Below, one piece after another: positions 48,606 through 62,215 of a stretch of 64,000 nt of DNA. The stretch is from Sinohyriopsis cumingii (Eukaryota; Mollusca; Bivalvia; Unionida; Unionidae), in the NCBI GenBank assembly GCA_028554795.2, contig CM068830.1, positions 49,610,355-49,674,354 on the forward strand. Direction: 5' to 3'. Within the stretch, counting starts at the first letter, position 1, and every line of letters starts with the position of its first letter. The notes below the pieces were generated by a model. The model searched no databases. It was not told the origin of the DNA and worked only from the letters and a program-made list of their open reading frames with translations. The position numbers and the translations under genes were made by a program.

Positions 48606-49281
48606 GTAGGTTGAAGTCACTTACTAGCAATTTTTTTAAAGTTCTTCTAGAGCATCAGAGACATGCTAATTTCTTATTTTGTAATGACAAAGGTTCCATT
48701 TCCTTATGATTATTTTATGTATCTGTTGCAGGATTTTTTAAAATCATAAATTGATAAAATTGCCCAAAACTGAGATTGTCATGAAATCTCATACAATGAG
48801 GACTTTCCTCTTTTGTGGTTCCAAATTCCAGCCCCATTCTCAGTTCCCAGAAATGTGTATTTTCCCAGTTTTGACCTTTACATTTCCAATTGAGAGGAAC
48901 TAGATTGGAGATTCAGATAGATAAATCTTTGTTCCCTTTTTTCATATCTACAAGAAGAATGGATTGGCAGTATTATCTACAGGAACATAAAGGAAACAAA
49001 CATCAAATATTATTGTAGCTGCCAAGTGTCATGTTTTCTCAAATTTGCCCTATATTTTGTACCTGAATGCAGTTGTATGGGTTTTCTTGATAAAAATCCA
49101 TTTTTTTAACACACACAAAAAAAAAATTTCCATGCCTTTTTTTTTTTTATTGAATGGCACACAGTAAATGTGTTGACTGACTATAGATAGTGATGTAGAG
49201 TTGTAAAATATGGTTGGTTCATTCAAAATTGATGCTGCCAAGCCAATCTTTAATCAGCATATTGGATTGAGCAAAGCATTT
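48606..49281. other. Gene-free start of SUCLG1 intron 3
   Basis: AT-rich, with a poly-A/poly-T pair near 49118-49150; nothing recognisable. Confidence 0.5.
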
Positions 49282-49501
49282 GCCGCCACAGGGGCTTGTT
49301 ACCAAAAAAATGAAGATTATCCAACATTGAATAGAGTGCTGGGTAGGCTTCCAACCTGTAACAACAGTAATCTGTACATTGATGGTGTTCTTAATTGTCT
49401 TTGTAACAGTGTTATAAGTTTGACACACACACCCCAACCCTCTATCCATGGATGGATGGATGCTATTATTTTTCTTGGTAACAAGCCCTTGTGGTTGCCG
49501 C
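49282..49501. repeat. Short inverted repeat around a 160-bp centre
   Basis: GGGGCTTGTTACCAAAAAAA (about 49291-49310) is the imperfect complement of TTTTTCTTGGTAACAAGCCC (about 49469-49488), and GCCGCCACA (49282) pairs with GTGGTTGCCGC (49491-49501). Arms are about 28 bp. It may be a small MITE, but no target duplication was identified. Confidence 0.6.
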
Positions 49502-49785
49502 TATCACAGTATCCCATCTTCATAATACACCGCTCCGTCGATAACTCGTGCCCGGATAACTCACGATCCCGCTTATAATGCGGTGTCCATCTTGGCTCCC
49601 GATTTTTTCCAGAGAAAATTTATTTAAAATATCTTTAAAATATGCTGAACATGAAAAAATTACGATAAGAATTGATAAATTAAACCTTGATACATTGCTC
49701 GTTTTATCATCGAAAATGGTGATTAATGCCCGTAAAAATATAATCCATATTTTGAAATTTGCAAGTTCTAGAGAAGAATTAATTT

Positions 49786-50186
49786 TAGAGATCTCAAAAA
49801 CGCTTAATTACACGTATTTGGACGCCAATTTTTGATCTGGGACGCAGAAAATCATTGAGGCGGGAGTCCTCCAATCGCATGTAATAGGTGCACGGGAAAA
49901 TTCAAAGATTTGCCGGACCTGTTTCAGCCACCTGCTTTGTGGGAAAATGTGTTAATCAGTTTACACTGCTGATATTTACAATGACAGAATTCAGTGGCTG
50001 AAAGACTCTTTGATGTACTGTTGCTATTTTATAAGAGTACATTAAAAAATAAAAGAACATGATGCAACAGCTAGGCGGCTAGTTCAAAGGCTTTGACTTG
50101 GCGGCCGAGTGAGAAAATGTACTGATATTTAGTGATTGAATTCAGAGGCAGAAAGACCCAGTTTTAAAATCCTAGTGAGACCTCTG
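49786..50186 (+). mobile_element. Mosaic hAT-like element, copy 3 (internally deleted)
   Basis: Runs from AGAGATCTCAAAAACGCTTA to AATCCTAGTGAGACCTCTG. It is the same as the first ~400 bases of copy 1 (29957) joined to its last ~25 bases, so the middle is missing. Flanks do not show a clear duplication. Confidence 0.65.
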
Positions 50187-50486
50187 TTTAAAGATATCAT
50201 ATATTATGTAAGTTTTTATGATAAATAGTTGTCATTATACTGTAAATAAACAGTCTGGTGAAATAGCGATCAATGAAAACTTCTGGTAAATGTTAACAGG
50301 TGGCAACAGAGAATGAAATAAACAACCAATTAAACGTCTTCCTGTGTGAAAGTCACGTTCTAATCCTTTAATTCCGTTTCAGTGTAAACATTATAATCAC
50401 AACATATTCTGTTCATTGAAAACATGAAAAGAGTCAATCGACAGTCACATCGAAACCCGTGAGTACTTCTGTGAGAACCTAATTAC

Positions 50487-51074
50487 ATGTACATGCCGGC
50501 TTTGTTTTCATCAACAACTTGGGGAAGTGTTTGTTGCATTAAAAAAAAAAAATCGATTACAAGAGACCTCGGGTGCTGGATTAAGGGTCTTGGAGCTGCC
50601 TTTGACGTAAAGCAAAACAGTAACAGAGACAACGACGATGATAGTGACTTCGAATGTTTCAGTGAAACTGATGTCATTAATGCCGAGGCTGTTTGGGAGA
50701 AATTCGTACAGACTCATGGTCCTGAGATGGGCGTTTCTCTTGATGATATGGAGGAGTGGATTTGTGCTGACAATGATTGCCCCACAGCCGAATACATGTC
50801 AGATGAAACTATAATTATTTCTATAGCGAACAAATTTGCAGCAAAAGACGATTCTAACTGGAGTAACACAAGTGTTGAAAGTGATGCAGACGCAGATGTT
50901 GCACCCCCACCCCTCTGCACAGAAAGCAATCAAATATTTTGATATTGCCATAAGGTGACTGGAGACTCAAAATGTTGACTATGTAAAGCTCATGCAGTTG
51001 AGAAATCTGAGGGAATTTGCTCAGCGGCAAAGAAACCAAAGAAAAAAAAATTAACTGATTTTTTCAAAAAGTGA
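50487..51074 (+). pseudogene. C-terminal part of a pogo-like transposase
   Basis: An open frame of 151 codons (50487-50942) contains an acidic region and DDMEEWICADNDCPTAEYMS with a DETIIISIANKF block, like the segment after the DDE domain of Tigger/jerky/CENP-B-related transposases. After stops and a probable frame change in the A-run near 51041-51050, the tail reads KKPKKKKLTDFFKK, then TGA at 51072. In the alternate frame just upstream, LRNLREFAQRQRNQRKK fits the helical tail of this family. Upstream of ~50560 the frame looks non-homologous. No catalytic core remains. Confidence 0.7.
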
Positions 51075-51965
51075 ATTGATATTTGTCAACTTTGGCACAA
51101 GCGGCAAGTATTAACTTGTTCTAATTTACGTTGTTTTAAATTTGTAGACCAATTAAATATGTTAGTACTGATTAACCCTTTTTTTTCCGTTTTACTTCTA
51201 TCGCATTCAAATCTATCTATCTATCGTTCGATCGACACTGTTTCTCGAAAAGAGTCGATCTTTTGTATATAAAAAAAACGTCTAATTTGGATCAAACAAT
51301 AAAACTAGAATGTATCCAATTCAACATAAAATTTAGTGACGTAGTACACAATGTGTGAAGTGGTACACATGTTCAGCGAACGGAAACCACGTGGAATAAT
51401 GTTTTCGATGATCGCCTCAATATACTGTAATTTATCCTGAAATTAATGTTGTCCTATGAGAAAATAATAAAGTACACCATTATGAAGAGATATTTATTAA
51501 CAGTTAATCTCAGAACGATTATAAAGTGAGTATTCAACAGTATAATCTGCCTACCCCCCCCACCTTTATTTTTCCGTTATGTCGTCAATCACTTTATTGG
51601 TTTTGGACTTATTTTATAGGTCCCTCGAAAACTCGCGCCTCATTTATAGTGCGGTCGATGTTTCTGGACCCCAATGTGCGTGAGTTATCAAGGGAGTGGT
51701 GTATTCAGCTTATAGTCATGTCAAACAGGAAGGCAGAAGATTCGGAGTTTTCTCCAGCAAAGAAAGAAAACAGTACTGGAAAGACAATTATGCTGTCTTG
51801 TTTAGACCTAAGAAAACTTATAGTAATTGGGAAAACTTTGCATTTTGCAAATTGTGTAATTGTGATTTTGCTGTTGGCATGGAGGTGCCCATGACATAAA
51901 AAGGCATGAAAAATAAACATCTGCTTCTGCTTCATCAACAACAACACAGCCTGAACTTACAACAG

Positions 51966-53597
51966 CAGGGCTCGAATTTAACACAAATTTCTTTGTAGCC
52001 AGAAGGACTAGTATACTGAGAAATTGATTAGTCCTGCCAAATCTTTACTAGTCTGGCCACAAAACATCACACACTTGTATTGAGATTAACAACAATTTTA
52101 TTTCATAAATAGCATTATCATATGAAATGCAGAAGTATAAATCCTGCTTCAAATCATCAATCAGTCAATTCACATTTTTTTGTTTCTCAAGATAATCTAG
52201 ATCCAATTCCAGAAAGGGATCCAGGTGTCCTTTCTCGTCCTCCACCTGGACTCGGAGTCCATGTGGGGCTTATTCTGGTCTCCTTACCCATCTCCCTAAA
52301 ACATTGCAGTGCAGTGGTGATCACCTTCAGGATCACTTCTGTCATCTCTACATTATCAATTGCTAGGAATGATGATTTAATCTTTCCTCCTTTGCAAATT
52401 CTTAAATATACAATATCCTCCTTCTGAATTGAACTATCAGTACAACTGTCGCACACTACTGCAAGAAACCTTGCTTCTTTCACACTTTGACAAATTTCTG
52501 CCTTTCTTATTCAGCCATATAGTGAGTAAATGTAACAACCTGTTTATCATTCCTGTAAGTCTCTCCAACATCAACTACATGTGCCTTTGCCTCCTCCCCT
52601 ACAATTAAATGACCTCTCCTTAATAAAGACTTGACTGCAGCAAAATGGTCTGCAGGATCAGAACAGTGGCTATTGTAAACACTGTTATAAAATAATAGCA
52701 TGAGAAGATAATGTTAGTTTCACTTGGAAAAGGTGTGTTCCCATCAAAAGAATTATTTCAACGCTCCAATTACGGTCTCATCTTTAATAGCGTAAGTTTG
52801 GTAATTGTTCCTAATTAATCGAACCTAAATGTATTGCTGAAGTTAATAATAAGGCAGAAAAATTTTAAATCTTAGATGCCAATGCTAAGAGATTTTAATT
52901 CGCAACAAATGTACGGCATTTTGCTTGGATATCTCCACGTGTATTCAATTATTTGTTCGTTTGTGTAAGAGAAAAAATACAAAAACTATTCTTATCATCA
53001 TAGAAAAAGTAGTTGTATGGAAAGGATGTGTCAGTATGCAGTTTCCCATTTGTGACGTTTGGAACATTTGGCTAGTGAGCCACAAAAAAAAAAAAACAAC
53101 CTTAAACAAAGAAACATGAGAACTAATTTCTTTGAATAGTTTTTGCCGTGTTCTTTTGTGTGGTATGCCGCTTTGTAGTTTGTTACTGTGGTCGAGTGAA
53201 TAAAGTGTGATACCACTTCATTTTTCATTTAGTTTGTTATAAGAATAATTAGGATCAACTACCAAATTTCCATTGTTAATGATGGGACTATAATTGGCAC
53301 TGTTAAGCGAAATGCACAAAATCAGATGGTTTCTTTTAGAAACACACCTTTCCAAGGCAGAAATTGACTTCATCTTCTCATGCTAATATTTTACGACTGT
53401 ATTTACAATGGTCACTGCTTTGATTCTACAGAACATCTGCTGAAGTCAAGTCTTTATTAGGGAATGCATAAACAAACGCTGACTGTTGACAACCGAAACT
53501 TACTAGCCCATCGGTCTATTAACATTATGAAAGTTACTAGTCTGACAGGACATCTACTAGCCTCAGGCTAGAGGACTAGCGCTATTTTCGAGCCCTG
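51966..53597 (-). mobile_element. hAT-like element with 5-bp TSD and transposase remnants
   Basis: Ends CAGGGCTCGAATTTA and (reverse complement) CAGGGCTCGAAAATAG, flanked by AACAG on both sides (51961-51965, 53598-53602). Subterminal CTAGTCC/GGACTAG-type motifs cluster at both ends, as in 27870-29007. On the minus strand 52701-52507 (HLIVGEEAKAHVVDVGETYR ... FTHYMAE) and 52483-52187 (FLAVVCDSCTDSSIQKEDIV, YLRICKGG) are transposase fragments of the ZNF862/KIAA1586-like hAT branch, separated by a stop or frame change. The C-terminal dimerisation domain is absent. Length 1632 bp. Confidence 0.85.
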
Positions 53598-53897
53598 AAC
53601 AGTTATAAATATCAGAGAAAACATTGATGTAATTTAATCAGAAATTCGTTTTGCTAAGTTTCTTTTAGAAAGGAACCTTCCTCTTTAAGTTGCTAGTGTT
53701 GTTGGTGATTTATTTCACACACTTTTTCCAGATAGTAAAATTGCAAAGGATCAAATTGCAAAGGATTACTCATGTGCTAGAACAAAAACAGTTCCACAAA
53801 AAAAATTGCACAGAATTCAGATCATCAGTGAAAGATGGTACATTGGAATAAACAATAAACAAATGTAAAAAGTAAACACCATGTGTCTGAGTGCGAG

Positions 53898-53979
53898 TTT
53901 GTTCCACTCTTGCACCTTCTGAATGGGCACCCAGATGGAACAGGGTACCTGTTAAGGAAGGTGCAAGAGTGCAAACAAA
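53898..53979. repeat. Strong hairpin, ~20-bp arms
   Basis: CACTCTTGCACCTT (53905-53918) is perfectly complementary to AAGGTGCAAGAGTG (53958-53971), and the pairing extends imperfectly outward by TTTGTT/AAACAAA. Loop about 39 bases. Non-coding; the role is unknown. Confidence 0.8.
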
Positions 53980-54571
53980 TACATCTTTGACATAAAATAA
54001 TTAAGTTACTGTCCTACTTTGCTGATGGTTGTAGATATTGTAAATAGTTACATATGCATTATAAATCAGTATTTGTTCCTGAAAATTGGTTTTATTGTAC
54101 CCTGGGGTTGCATTGCAGCTATGCATTGTTGTGTTAAATGTGTTTATTGCAGCATAGGATATAATGTAACCTAGTTTACCCAGCCCACTTCCTATTTTGG
54201 TTTTGAATGTACATCAGGTCATAGAAGAGATATATTAATTTTCTGGACAATGTACCAGGTTATGCCCCTCTTTAACTACACTTTTGCCTCAGGGGAAAAC
54301 CACGTGTTTCATCAAACACAGTTTTTTTAAATATTATTTCCATTTGCCCATGATTCAAATTGATCATGAATTTATTGTAAAAAATATGCAAGCAAGGTTT
54401 TTTAGGTCAAATTCAGATACCTAACCCTCTCAGCTAGTACACCTACTGAAAGCAATGTATTGTTTGAGAAGTCATAATGTTTTAACATCAAGTCCTAAAT
54501 TTACTTTGCATGTATCATGTAAATGTAAAATGTGATTCATACTACTTTTATTATCATGTTCAGTCTATAAT

Positions 54572-56155
54572 CAGAGGTCTCGCTAGGATTTTGAAGCGAA
54601 GAGTCCAGGACTCCCATTTTGGTAAAAATAGGAGTCCCACCAACAAAAGTTGCAGTCCCTTCCAGGGGTCAAGCTAGACTTGAATTTTAGGGAGAAGTGA
54701 CTTCTCCTTTTGGATGGAACAGGAAGAAGTGAAAGCTCAAGAGGGAGAAGTGGACACGAAGCATGAAACACAATATATATATGCACACACAACACACTTA
54801 TATGTTCTCTTATTTGAAATAAGCCCTGTTTCCCAGTATTAATATTTGCATTTAACTTTGTATTTAAGAAATACTTTTTCTTCAAGGAGACAATTTTCTG
54901 AGTTATTTTGGCCATATGACTCAAAAAGAGAATAAAAGAAACTACATTGTATCATATTTTAACTGAGTAAGCAGTTTATATTATTGTGATGTCAAGTTAG
55001 TAAAAATGCTTAATCAAAGGCCCTTAATCAGTCTTTTATTTATTTATACTTTCTAAAAGTTCACAATAATGGCACTTTCAAAGATTTTAAACATGTTTGA
55101 AACAACCCCTGTACCATGTACATGAGGGCAAATGCACACGTGTCTTCAGATCATACTGTTCATCCTCATTTCTTCATTGCAGATAATACATTACCGTAAC
55201 TATTCATACATAACACATTAAAATGCATAAAATTACAGGCATATCTCATTTATTGACGGTATGAGAACTAAACCCTTCTTTCCTACAGAATCAGCACAGA
55301 TGTGAGTGCATCTATGCTTAGAAGGAGACTTTTTTGTAATGTAATCACTCACTTTAAAACAGCTTCATTGCAACAGTCCATTGACAGGATTGCAGATTTA
55401 TGGTTTATTTATTTGTCTATGTACTTATATTAATTTTAAGCAATGGTTAAATAGTATCTGCTTTGCTGCTTTTTTTCATATTTTCACAAATACGTGGCAA
55501 GTCAGAAAACAACTTAGACCTTACAATGCATCTTCCACAACATAGCATTGTCCCATCTGTTTCTGACCTATATAATTTGTATTTTAAAGTTAAATCTTTA
55601 ATAAAATAATACCTTGGCTTTGCTTTCAATGAATTGTATATTTTTCTGGATATACTTGGCCAATGATTTACAAAAACTGACAATCTTAGATTGAATCTAA
55701 TAAACTGTTACATCCAAGACTTAGCGATGTCTGCCATTATTTCCCGTTAGGTTACTAGCTCACTTACAGTTTCAAACTAATTTTATGAGGAAATAGTGTA
55801 CAAGAGGCTGTTAATATATATCCAAATCACCAATTCTGATCTTAAAACACAAATTGCTATTTACTCACTATTGTTAAAGCTTTGAAACACAAGTTGGTAT
55901 GTTTTTATCATCAAAGGAAACATGCTGAAATAGGGCATGATAGTTACTACCTTTCTAGGGAAAGAGTTAACGGTCAATCAGCTATCAAAACACATGCTGG
56001 TGAATGGGCAAGAGTTTGTCAATGTAATTGATATCAAAACTAGGCCTAGCTACCGATGTCTTGATGAATCCATTTTGCTACACACTAGGACTAACCAAGC
56101 TAAGGCGAGGGAGTATCTAAAAAAGTATGGTCAGTCAATGTACCCTCTTAAAAAA
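54572..56155 (-). mobile_element. Mosaic hAT-like element, copy 2 (inverted)
   Basis: Starts CAGAGGTCTCGCTAGGATTT at 54572 and carries the terminal module (to ~54662), then ~590 bases absent from copy 1, then the middle module (about 55255-56155), all inverted relative to 29957-31554. The outer half of copy 1 (module 29957-30650) is missing, and no matching far end was found. On the element strand 55683-55447 keeps a 78-codon ORF containing KPRYYFIKDLTL. Confidence 0.7.
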
Positions 56156-56239
56156 TCACAGGGCGAAGTCGTTTTTGCTTTCCTAACAGAAAAAAGAGAA
56201 GTTTACATTTTTAGGCGACATGGAAAAGTTTATAAATTA

Positions 56240-56755
56240 TAGAAAAGCATTTCAAGGGCATTGAAAAGTTTTGAAATTTTCGTAAGTCATTCAGAGTTTT
56301 TTGAAAGTCATGGAATTTTGTTATTTTGCATTATCGGGTCACATTTTTGTTTTCCAAAACAAAAGTTTTACCAACCTACCTAATGTCGACAATTGCTTTG
56401 TGAGAGTAGGTTCCCCATAAACTTGATTACTTCATAGTCAGACTACATCGATGGATCTTACTGCCATTCAAAAATTTTGTATTCACTGCACTCCAAAAAA
56501 GAAGAATGACCTATCCAATAATAATAATAATAATAATGAGGACTTTGTATAGCACCTAATCTTTAGAAGTTCTAAGCGCTTTACAACATTAGAATGAAAT
56601 ATGGCCAAAGCCATCTGTAAAATGTTTTCTTGTTATTTATGTGTTAGTTAAGTATTAGAGGTCATAAAATTATGTAGTAGGTACTCTTGAAATTGGTAAA
56701 AAGGTTTTGGACAAGTCATGGAATTACATTTTTGAAAGATTTTGGGAACCCTGTT
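56240..56755. repeat. Remnant with TTGAAAAGT / CAGGGTTCCC-type ends
   Basis: GAAAGTCATGGAATTTT near 56303 and GACAAGTCATGGAATTACAT near 56711, ending GGGAACCCTG (56742-56751), resemble the terminal regions of a common invertebrate hAT-type repeat. It includes an AAT microsatellite (56517-56537) followed by a block containing TAAGCGCTTTACAACA (about 56540-56590) that is common in animal repeats. Confidence 0.4.
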
Positions 56756-56948
56756 TTACAAACCCTCAGTCTCCATCCAAAAGGGGGTCAGGGGGAGTTT
56801 ACAAGCCTTTGGTCAGTCTAGAGGGGGTTCAGAGGCTGGAAGATATGTGATATAAAGCATGGGGATTTGCTATTGAGTACCATGAAAGTAGTTATAATTC
56901 TTATTTATGCTTTTTTATGCATACCTCTTGATTACTTTTATTTTATAG

Positions 56949-57161
56949 GCTCGAGAGAAAACGGGGGCTGATGCCACCGTGGTTTATGTGCCTCCTCAGT
57001 TTGCTGCAGCTGCCTTGATAGAAGCCATTGATGCTGAAATTCCCCTTATTGTGTGCATCACAGAAGGGATCCCTCAGCAGGATATGGTTCGTGTTAAACA
57101 CAAACTAGTTCGGCAGAGCAAATCCAGGCTTATTGGACCTAACTGCCCAGGAATTATTAAG
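56949..57161 (+). CDS. SUCLG1: SUCLG1 exon 4
   Basis: A 71-codon exon, phase 0 at both ends (TTTTATAG acceptor, GTATGT donor). It encodes [60 protein letters not shown] and [21 protein letters not shown] and the RLIGPNCPG block are near-invariant in succinyl-CoA ligase alpha subunits (CoA-binding domain leading into the ligase domain). The only notable substitution is Lys for the usual Asn just before PGECKIG. Confidence 0.98.
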
Positions 57162-57932
57162 GTATGTTTGGTCAGATTCATCCATAATATTTTTCACGTA
57201 TCATTCCTTGTTCTTGCAGTTCCAGACAGCTTACTTTCAACATGTTTGAAGCAGTTTTAGACTGTACTTTAAAAAAAAATGGTTTTTTAAATTTCATTTT
57301 AAGAAGTATTTAGAGAAAAAACAGTAATGAAGAAAAAAACCAACACAACAGTGAGAGTAATAAGACCTCTTTTATTCTATAATAAAGTTCACTATGGCAC
57401 CAATTGAACAAATGGAATTAGTATCTGCACAATGGAAGAATTCAGGTAATCATATTTCAGAAATGATGACAAGTAATCTTTGCTAAAAAACAAGCATCTT
57501 TCAGCCCAGTAAATATTTTGTTAATATATTGTGCACATTGTTCATACAGCTTTGAAAAGTTTACTTTTTGGGTTTCCTTGAAAACTCCTTGAAGTTCAAG
57601 GAAGTTGGTTTTTGTTCTTGAAAAGCCCTTGATTTTAGTGAAAAATGCTTTGAATTTATAATAAAACTCTTTGAATTTATCTAAGTGTATAAAATATCCT
57701 TTCTGATTCAGAAATATTTTTCTCCAGAAATATTTCAGTAAATAATAGCTAAGTAAAATGAGATGAAAGTGAGTGGATCATAACAAAGGACAGCAGAAAT
57801 TAAGTTGTTCGAATTTATTTGTAGTGAAAGTCATAGAGGTCATGTATACGTTCAACACCAATTATTTCAGTAATGGGTGACATTTTTAGAGTTTGATTCT
57901 ACATACCTTTACATAGCAGTTATTCACTTTAT
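57162..57932. other. First part of SUCLG1 intron 4, with dispersed repeat
   Basis: The block at about 57550-57800 (CCTTGAAAACTCCTTGAAGT; TTCAGAAATATTTTTCTCC; AAGTAAAATGAGATGAAAGT) recurs diverged at about 58755-59060, so the two flank the SINE at 57947. Nothing else is recognisable. Confidence 0.5.
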
Positions 57933-57946
57933 TTGATCCTCATACA

Positions 57947-58271
57947 GGGACTGCTTCTTTGGCTTTGTGGTTAGAGTGTCCACCTTGGAAGCGGGAGGTT
58001 GTGGGTTCGAACACCGGCTGAGTCATACCGGAGACTTACAAAATTGGTACTAACAGCTGCCTCACTAGGCGCTGAGCATTAAGAGGTTATGTTAGGACTG
58101 GTCGGCCTGGTGTCAGGATAATGTGACTAGATGGGACATCATGCTACATGTCTGCGGCATGATGCATCAGTGCTAGACATCATTATAAACTGCCACAGTG
58201 TTGACATCATAGCTATATGACTAAAAAATTGTTAAAGCTACGCTAAATATCCAGATCACACACACACACAC
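57947..58271 (+). mobile_element. SINE family B, full copy with 14-bp TSD
   Basis: Head with an A box-like TGTGGTTAGAGTGTCC and B box GGTTCGAACACC, body as in 32242-32590, CA tail. The perfect duplication TTGATCCTCATACA lies at 57933-57946 and 58272-58285. It lies in SUCLG1 intron 4, same strand. The intact duplication and promoter boxes suggest a recent insertion. Confidence 0.96.
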
Positions 58272-58285
58272 TTGATCCTCATACA

Positions 58286-61354
<3,069 letters not shown>

Positions 61355-61848
61355 ATCAAATGAACAACTTTAGCTTCATTATTGTGTTCATTTCCAAGTA
61401 GACAAATAAGTAGTGCATGTGACCTCAAAATCAAGATGCATTGAAATGTCTACAAAATGCTGTTGCAAATCTAGATAAGTATTTTGGGTTAAATGGCAAA
61501 TTGTCAGAGATTGTAATGAGATTCAGAAGAATGTTAAAGTTGCTAGAACTGGTAATTTGCATGAAACAGTAGTCAGATGTACGAAAGTGTGTGATGTTGT
61601 TGGCTTGGTGTATGGAATAAGACCTTTCCTTGGCCTGACATAATTTAGTTTCACTCTAATGGACAAACAAGAGCTATATGTCACTGGTGTAAAGAATTCA
61701 GAAAATTACATTCAGTGTGGCAACCACTGCTTCTTCACATGTGGAAATTTAGCCACTTCATGTGTGCCCAATCTGCTTCCGGGAGGGGACTGCAACTTTT
61801 GCTGGTGGGACTCCTAGTTTTAAAATCCTAGCGAGACCTCGGCATAAG
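61355..61848 (+). mobile_element. Mosaic hAT-like element, copy 4 (5'-truncated)
   Basis: 61355-61690 matches 30345-30650 of copy 1 (AACAACTTTAGCTTCATTAT, AGATAAGTATTTTGGG, GATTGTAATGAGATTCAGAA). After a ~90-bp unmatched stretch, 61790-61848 matches the terminal module (GGGACTGCAACTTTTGCTGG to TCCTAGCGAGACCTC). The middle module of copy 1 is absent. It lies ~200 bases upstream of exon 6. Confidence 0.72.
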
Positions 61849-62053
61849 TTATACGATTTTGAAAGATGTCTTTTTATTACATGATCTAATTTATGAATGG
61901 TGGGGAAAAAATGATGAATATGTATAACTTTTATTATTCTAGTTTTTGAGGGCCCCAAGATTAATTGTCATGTTTATTGTTCGGTATTTCAGGTAATTTA
62001 ATCTATTATTTTTACCTTTATATCAAGAAGGTTCCTTATAATCTGTTTTAAAG

Positions 62054-62215
62054 GTATAGTTTCCCGATCTGGAACACTGACATATGAAGCTGTTCATCAA
62101 ACCAGTCAGACTGGACTTGGACAGAGCCTCTGTATAGGAATAGGTGGAGATCCTTTCAATGGTACAAACTTTGTTGATTGTCTTGAAGTCTTCCTACAGG
62201 ATCCAGAAACAGAAG
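62054..62215 (+). CDS. SUCLG1: SUCLG1 exon 6
   Basis: A 162-base exon, phase 1 at both ends (TTTTAAAG acceptor, GTAGGT donor). It encodes [40 protein letters not shown] and [13 protein letters not shown]. The SRSGTLTYE and [10 protein letters not shown] motifs are the ligase-domain core. The active-site phosphohistidine (GHAGAI motif) lies in later exons outside the window. The last 36 bases of this exon are tandemly duplicated downstream (62257-62292). Confidence 0.98.

Larger units (their letters stand above)
49526..51703 (+). mobile_element. pogo/Tigger-like DNA transposon
   Basis: Terminal inverted repeats CACCGCTCCGTCGATAACTC and (reverse complement of the right end) CACCACTCCCTTGATAACTC, both bounded by TA, matching the copy at 20578-22055. 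Length 2.18 kb. Inside are a copy of the mosaic hAT-like repeat (49786-50186) and the C-terminal part of a pogo-type transposase (50487-51074). The DDE core is not present, so it is a deleted, non-autonomous copy. Lies in SUCLG1 intron 3. Confidence 0.82.

Noticed and set aside
49210-49578. 122-codon plus-strand ORF
   Set aside because: It runs through a short inverted repeat into the pogo-like left end, with no domain and no splice support.
51958-53605. 8-bp target duplication for the hAT-like element
   Set aside because: The eight flanking bases differ (TACAACAG versus AACAGTTA); only the 5-bp AACAG matches.
55937-56242. 101-codon plus-strand ORF
   Set aside because: The corresponding part of the inverted copy (about 30690-30890) does not keep the frame, so it is a chance ORF in the mosaic repeat.
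56979-57260. Single 93-codon ORF
   Set aside because: It is SUCLG1 exon 4 plus intron; the true exon ends at the GTATGT donor after 57161.
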